Positions 62,048 to 64,000 of a stretch of 64,000 nucleotides of DNA are shown here, in pieces. The first letter of the stretch is position 1. Every line of letters starts with the position of its first letter. Below the pieces are notes generated by a model, which was given only the letters and a program-made list of their open reading frames with translations, made no database searches and was not told the origin of the DNA. A program made the translations under genes and the position numbers. Source of the DNA: Marinicella pacifica (lineage in GTDB: Bacteria; Pseudomonadota; Gammaproteobacteria; Xanthomonadales; Marinicellaceae); the NCBI RefSeq assembly GCF_014636635.1, contig NZ_BMEO01000005.1, forward strand, positions 187,215-251,214. Direction: 5' to 3'.

Positions 62048-62359
62048 TTAAGCAACTCTAATAGGCTGAATCCGGGCAACTTCAGATTTAAGCGCTTGAT
62101 TTGCCTTCCACAAATCCACGCCTCGCTGTGCATTTAGCCAAAACTCAGCTGAATTTCCAAACAATCTACTCAAACGTACGGCCATTTCAGGACTAAGCGC
62201 TCTCCGCTCTCTTAGCAATTCATTAATCGATTGTCTTGAAACACCTAAGGACTCTGCTAACGCAGTAACACTCAAAGAATAATCGGGCATAAAATCCTCA
62301 CGCAACATCTCGCCAGGATGAGTGGGTTTTCGTTTCATTCGGGTATTTTTAATCGTCAT
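62048..62359 (-). CDS. higA: HigA-family antitoxin (XRE)
   Basis: A 103-residue antitoxin of the HigA type: KRKPTHPGEMLREDFMPDY at the start, helix-turn-helix LSVTALAESLGVSRQSINE, then RALSPEMAVRLSRLFGNSAE and FWLNAQRGVDLWKA. The ATG at 62359 has a good GAGGTGAT ribosome binding site. It lies 16 bp after the higB toxin, the reversed order typical of higBA. Confidence 0.93.
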   Translation of the reverse strand: MTIKNTRMKRKPTHPGEMLREDFMPDYSLSVTALAESLGVSRQSINELLRERRALSPEMAVRLSRLFGNSAEFWLNAQRGVDLWKANQALKSEVARIQPIRVA

Positions 62360-62375
62360 TTTATATCACCTCACA

Positions 62376-62657
62376 TTAATGGTAATCGCAGACCTCAACA
62401 TCAAAAGCATCACCGTCATCAAACCGAAAACAAAAACGCCACTGATCATTAATTGCTATGGCATGCTGCCCTTTACGATCATGAGTGAGTTTGTGCAATC
62501 TATTCCCAGGCGGAACCTTAAGATCATCAAGACAAGTCGCCAGATTTACATAATCTAACTTCCTTGAAGCACGTGCGTGAATATTAGGTAGAAATTTTTT
62601 CGACGTCCCAGATTCGTACATAGCCTTAGTGTGCTTATCAGCAAAGGTCTTAATCAT
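62376..62657 (-). CDS. higB: HigB-family toxin
   Basis: About 93 residues beginning MIKTFADKHTKAMYESG, a close match to the HigB start, then KLDYVNLATCLDDLKVPPGN, RLHKLTHDRKGQHAIAIN and QWRFCFRFDDGDAFDVEV. HigB is a ribosome-dependent mRNA interferase. I prefer the ATG at 62657; an ATG three codons earlier (62666) overlaps the probable -10 element. It is first in higBA. Confidence 0.92.
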   Translation of the reverse strand: MIKTFADKHTKAMYESGTSKKFLPNIHARASRKLDYVNLATCLDDLKVPPGNRLHKLTHDRKGQHAIAINDQWRFCFRFDDGDAFDVEVCDYH

Positions 62658-62664
62658 GAAATCC

Positions 62665-62693
62665 ATTGTAGTCCGTCACTTGACGAATGCCAA
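62665..62693 (-). promoter_or_regulatory. higBA promoter and operator
   Basis: On the minus strand TTGGCA (complement 62688-62693), a 17-bp spacer and TACAAT (complement 62665-62670). The spacer contains the palindrome CGTCA-N2-TGACG (62674-62685), a likely HigA site. Transcription should start almost at the higB ATG. Confidence 0.55.
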
Positions 62694-62758
62694 TCACGAT
62701 GCTAATTACCACATTGACTATACCGAAAAAACTTTGCTTTGTTGCGATTAAAATCAGA

Positions 62759-63058
62759 CTAAATCCGTGACTTCCAGAATTCCGGGTTTCTGTGTTGGTG
62801 TAAAATTGCAAAGATTGAAATGCAATCATTTTGATTAACAAAGTAAATAGAAAATGGAAATCGATTGACTAACGCCCTTCTGACTATATCCTTGTAAATA
62901 ACTTGGTAATGACAGGGAGCTGCAAGAATAGAAGCAATTTTCTTGTCCACGCAACGTGCGAACTCTTTCCCAAGTCCAAGGTTTTGATTTTCATACCAAT
63001 CATACGCCTCCACAAAGTCCTTTTCGGCCTGCGGGGTAAGAACAAGTGATTTAGCCAC
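62759..63058 (-). CDS. ParE/RelE-family toxin
   Basis: A 99-residue toxin from a GTG start (63058): LVLTPQAEKDFVEAYDWYEN, LGLGKEFARCVDKKIASIL, the RRALVNRFPFSIYFV strand and a C-terminal FAILHQHRNPEFWKSR. The YDWYE and HxxRxPxxW signatures mark the ParE class that pairs with TIGR02574 antitoxins, which is the gene 16 bp upstream. It appears intact. Confidence 0.88.
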   Translation of the reverse strand: MAKSLVLTPQAEKDFVEAYDWYENQNLGLGKEFARCVDKKIASILAAPCHYQVIYKDIVRRALVNRFPFSIYFVNQNDCISIFAILHQHRNPEFWKSRI

Positions 63059-63074
63059 AATTCATATGAATTTT

Positions 63075-63287
63075 TTATATGTAATTTTTTCGGATTTCAT
63101 CCCACGGCTTGCCATTCTGAGTATCTTGTTCAAGGGATTGAAGCCGTTCATTTAAAACATTTTTATGATGTTCGGGAATATCTAATAAATTAGAATCAGA
63201 AGCAATCGAATCCCATAAGGCCTCTACTAAGGTAATTCTGTCATCTATATCAAGTCGAGATAACTTTTTGATTAATGTGTCTTGCAT
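63075..63287 (-). CDS. Addiction-module antitoxin, TIGR02574-like
   Basis: A 70-residue protein: KKLSRLDIDDRITLVEALWD, SIASDSNLLDIPEHHKNVLN, ERLQSLEQDTQNGKPWDEIR. This matches the short putative addiction-module component family, which usually precedes a ParE toxin as it does here. No separate DNA-binding fold is obvious. An operator-like palindrome lies upstream. Confidence 0.87.
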   Translation of the reverse strand: MQDTLIKKLSRLDIDDRITLVEALWDSIASDSNLLDIPEHHKNVLNERLQSLEQDTQNGKPWDEIRKNYI

Positions 63288-63320
63288 AATGCTTTAAATA
63301 AATGGTTAAAAAATCGCTAA

Positions 63321-63347
63321 ACCATATATGGTCGCATATTTATTATA
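63321..63347 (-). promoter_or_regulatory. Promoter and palindrome of the TIGR02574/ParE module
   Basis: ACCATATATGGT (63321-63332) is a perfect 12-bp palindrome. On the minus strand TATAAT lies just upstream (complement 63342-63347), with CTGAAA 17 bp further as a possible -35 (complement 63365-63370). A TGGTT/AACCA repeat also frames 63303-63324. Confidence 0.5.
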
Positions 63348-63662
63348 CGCGCACCAACGCTATATTTCAGCAAATTTAAAAGCTAGTGTAGTGTATTAAA
63401 CTGGGAGACCACCAATGGTCTGTGGGTTTACGATTGAAACCTGCTCTCGAATAGCATAAATTCAGAGATCTATCCATCATACTTCACATCAGTGAAGCCA
63501 GACCACTCGGCCCAAATCAGGAAATACCCATAGAAATCTGCTAAATCTTTAAATCATCTGCTTTTCTGGCAAATTACTTTTAAATTCATTCAGGATTTCA
63601 AATCTTATAGCCAAATTTTTAATTAAATCCAGCCCATTAGGTTTCTAATATAGTGCCTGTCC

Positions 63663-63707
63663 TTGTTGATTCATCGTGACATTGAAAGTTTGTTTGAAGA
63701 AACTTGA
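63663..63707 (+). pseudogene. ParE C-terminal fragment
   Basis: Fourteen codons read LLIHRDIESLFEET and end in TGA. They match the end of the decayed toxin at 61651 (HRHRDIEDLFEET). Only the tail of the gene is recognisable. Confidence 0.65.
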
Positions 63708-63760
63708 TCAATGACTAAAAGACATTCTTCTTAATTTGATAAGGCAATTAGGGCTCTACC
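63672..63760 (+). repeat. 89-bp repeat, copy 2
   Basis: An ungapped match to 61933-62021, about 84% identical, including about 50 bp beyond the toxin stop. Confidence 0.8.
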
Positions 63761-64000
63761 TTTTCAAATTGCACGCTATACCGCTTGGCCTGAATCGGGC
63801 CAAAACAAAAAAACCAGTCAAACGCATCGTTTTTCTAAAATTAGATATAAATCTCTCGGAATTATCACAAAACACCCAAGCAAATAGAATGAATATCAAT
63901 TAAATAATCTGGTTTGACTCATTAAATATATGCATGATGAGATGAACGCCCCCAGTGACGGTATCAAAGTACCTGTCTTGTAAAATAACAAGGACAAACT

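Larger units (their letters stand above)
63288..64000. other. Gene-poor end of the window with decayed toxin fragments
   Basis: About 710 bp with no complete gene. It contains the antitoxin promoter region, a 12-base match (GTGTAGTGTATT) to the decayed parE at 61690, and a parE 3' fragment with flank (repeat copy 2). The last 240 bp show no feature I can name. Confidence 0.6.

Noticed and set aside
57064..63347. Integron cassette array as the source of the TA island
   Set aside because: Gene orientations differ, and no repeated attC-like sites with GTTRRRY/RYYYAAC ends were recognised between modules; no integrase is present in the window.
1..64000. CRISPR arrays, rRNA genes, insertion sequences and prophage genes
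   Set aside because: No regularly spaced repeats, no rRNA sequence and no transposase, integrase or phage structural proteins were seen.

Overview
This window is a stretch of a gammaproteobacterial chromosome of moderate-to-low GC. Several gene neighbourhoods are typical of the class: lolB-ispE-tRNA-Gln-prs-ctc-pth, glnD-map, hemB-aroE and nadA-nadB. A fused aspartokinase/diaminopimelate decarboxylase (lysAC) points towards the Xanthomonadales side of the class. An exosortase of the XrtH type with an IPTL-CTERM-like substrate would fit marine lineages such as Marinicella. The genus is a tentative guess. No rRNA, CRISPR array, integrase, transposase or prophage was seen.

Layout. 1-5.8 kb: 3' part of tex (cut by the window edge), a DUF502 membrane protein, a small CxxC protein, a GT-C-like membrane protein and ettA. 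5.9-15.4 kb: a secreted zinc metalloprotease with calcium-binding repeats, a secreted IPTL-CTERM-like protein, nadBA, a lipoprotein oligopeptidase B and exosortase XrtH. 15.4-21.1 kb: a structured leader (three TTAA half-sites 11 bp apart, a strong intrinsic terminator), a two-component system, an ankyrin protein, a sigma factor, a probable anti-sigma factor and prmC, all on the plus strand. 21.1-25.8 kb: a small lipoprotein, a YtrA-type GntR/ABC operon with a palindromic operator, a MetX-family acyltransferase and pth. 25.8-41.6 kb: housekeeping genes (ctc, prs, tRNA-Gln, ispE, lolB, a Lon-like protease, lysAC, a GST, glnD, map, hemB, aroE).

41.6-47.1 kb is a compact six-gene operon resembling the mycobacterial decaprenylphosphoryl-arabinose route: UbiA-type phosphoribosyltransferase, GtrA-type membrane protein, DprE1-like oxidase, DprE2-like reductase, a GT-C-like polytopic protein and a HAD phosphatase. 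It probably makes and uses a polyprenyl-linked pentose to decorate a cell-surface molecule. 47.1-53.1 kb holds sfsA, nth, then three sulfotransferase-family proteins around a GT4 glycosyltransferase, suggesting sulfated glycan synthesis. 53.2-56.8 kb: an RluA-family pseudouridine synthase, a YlqF/RbgA GTPase and htpG with a heat-shock-type promoter.

57-64 kb is a toxin-antitoxin island: intact parDE, an orphan frameshifted parD copy, hipBA, a parD followed by a parE killed by two stop codons, higBA, a TIGR02574-type antitoxin with a ParE toxin, and fragments of a further parE in an otherwise gene-poor end. Clear operators precede most intact modules. This is the accessory part of the window.
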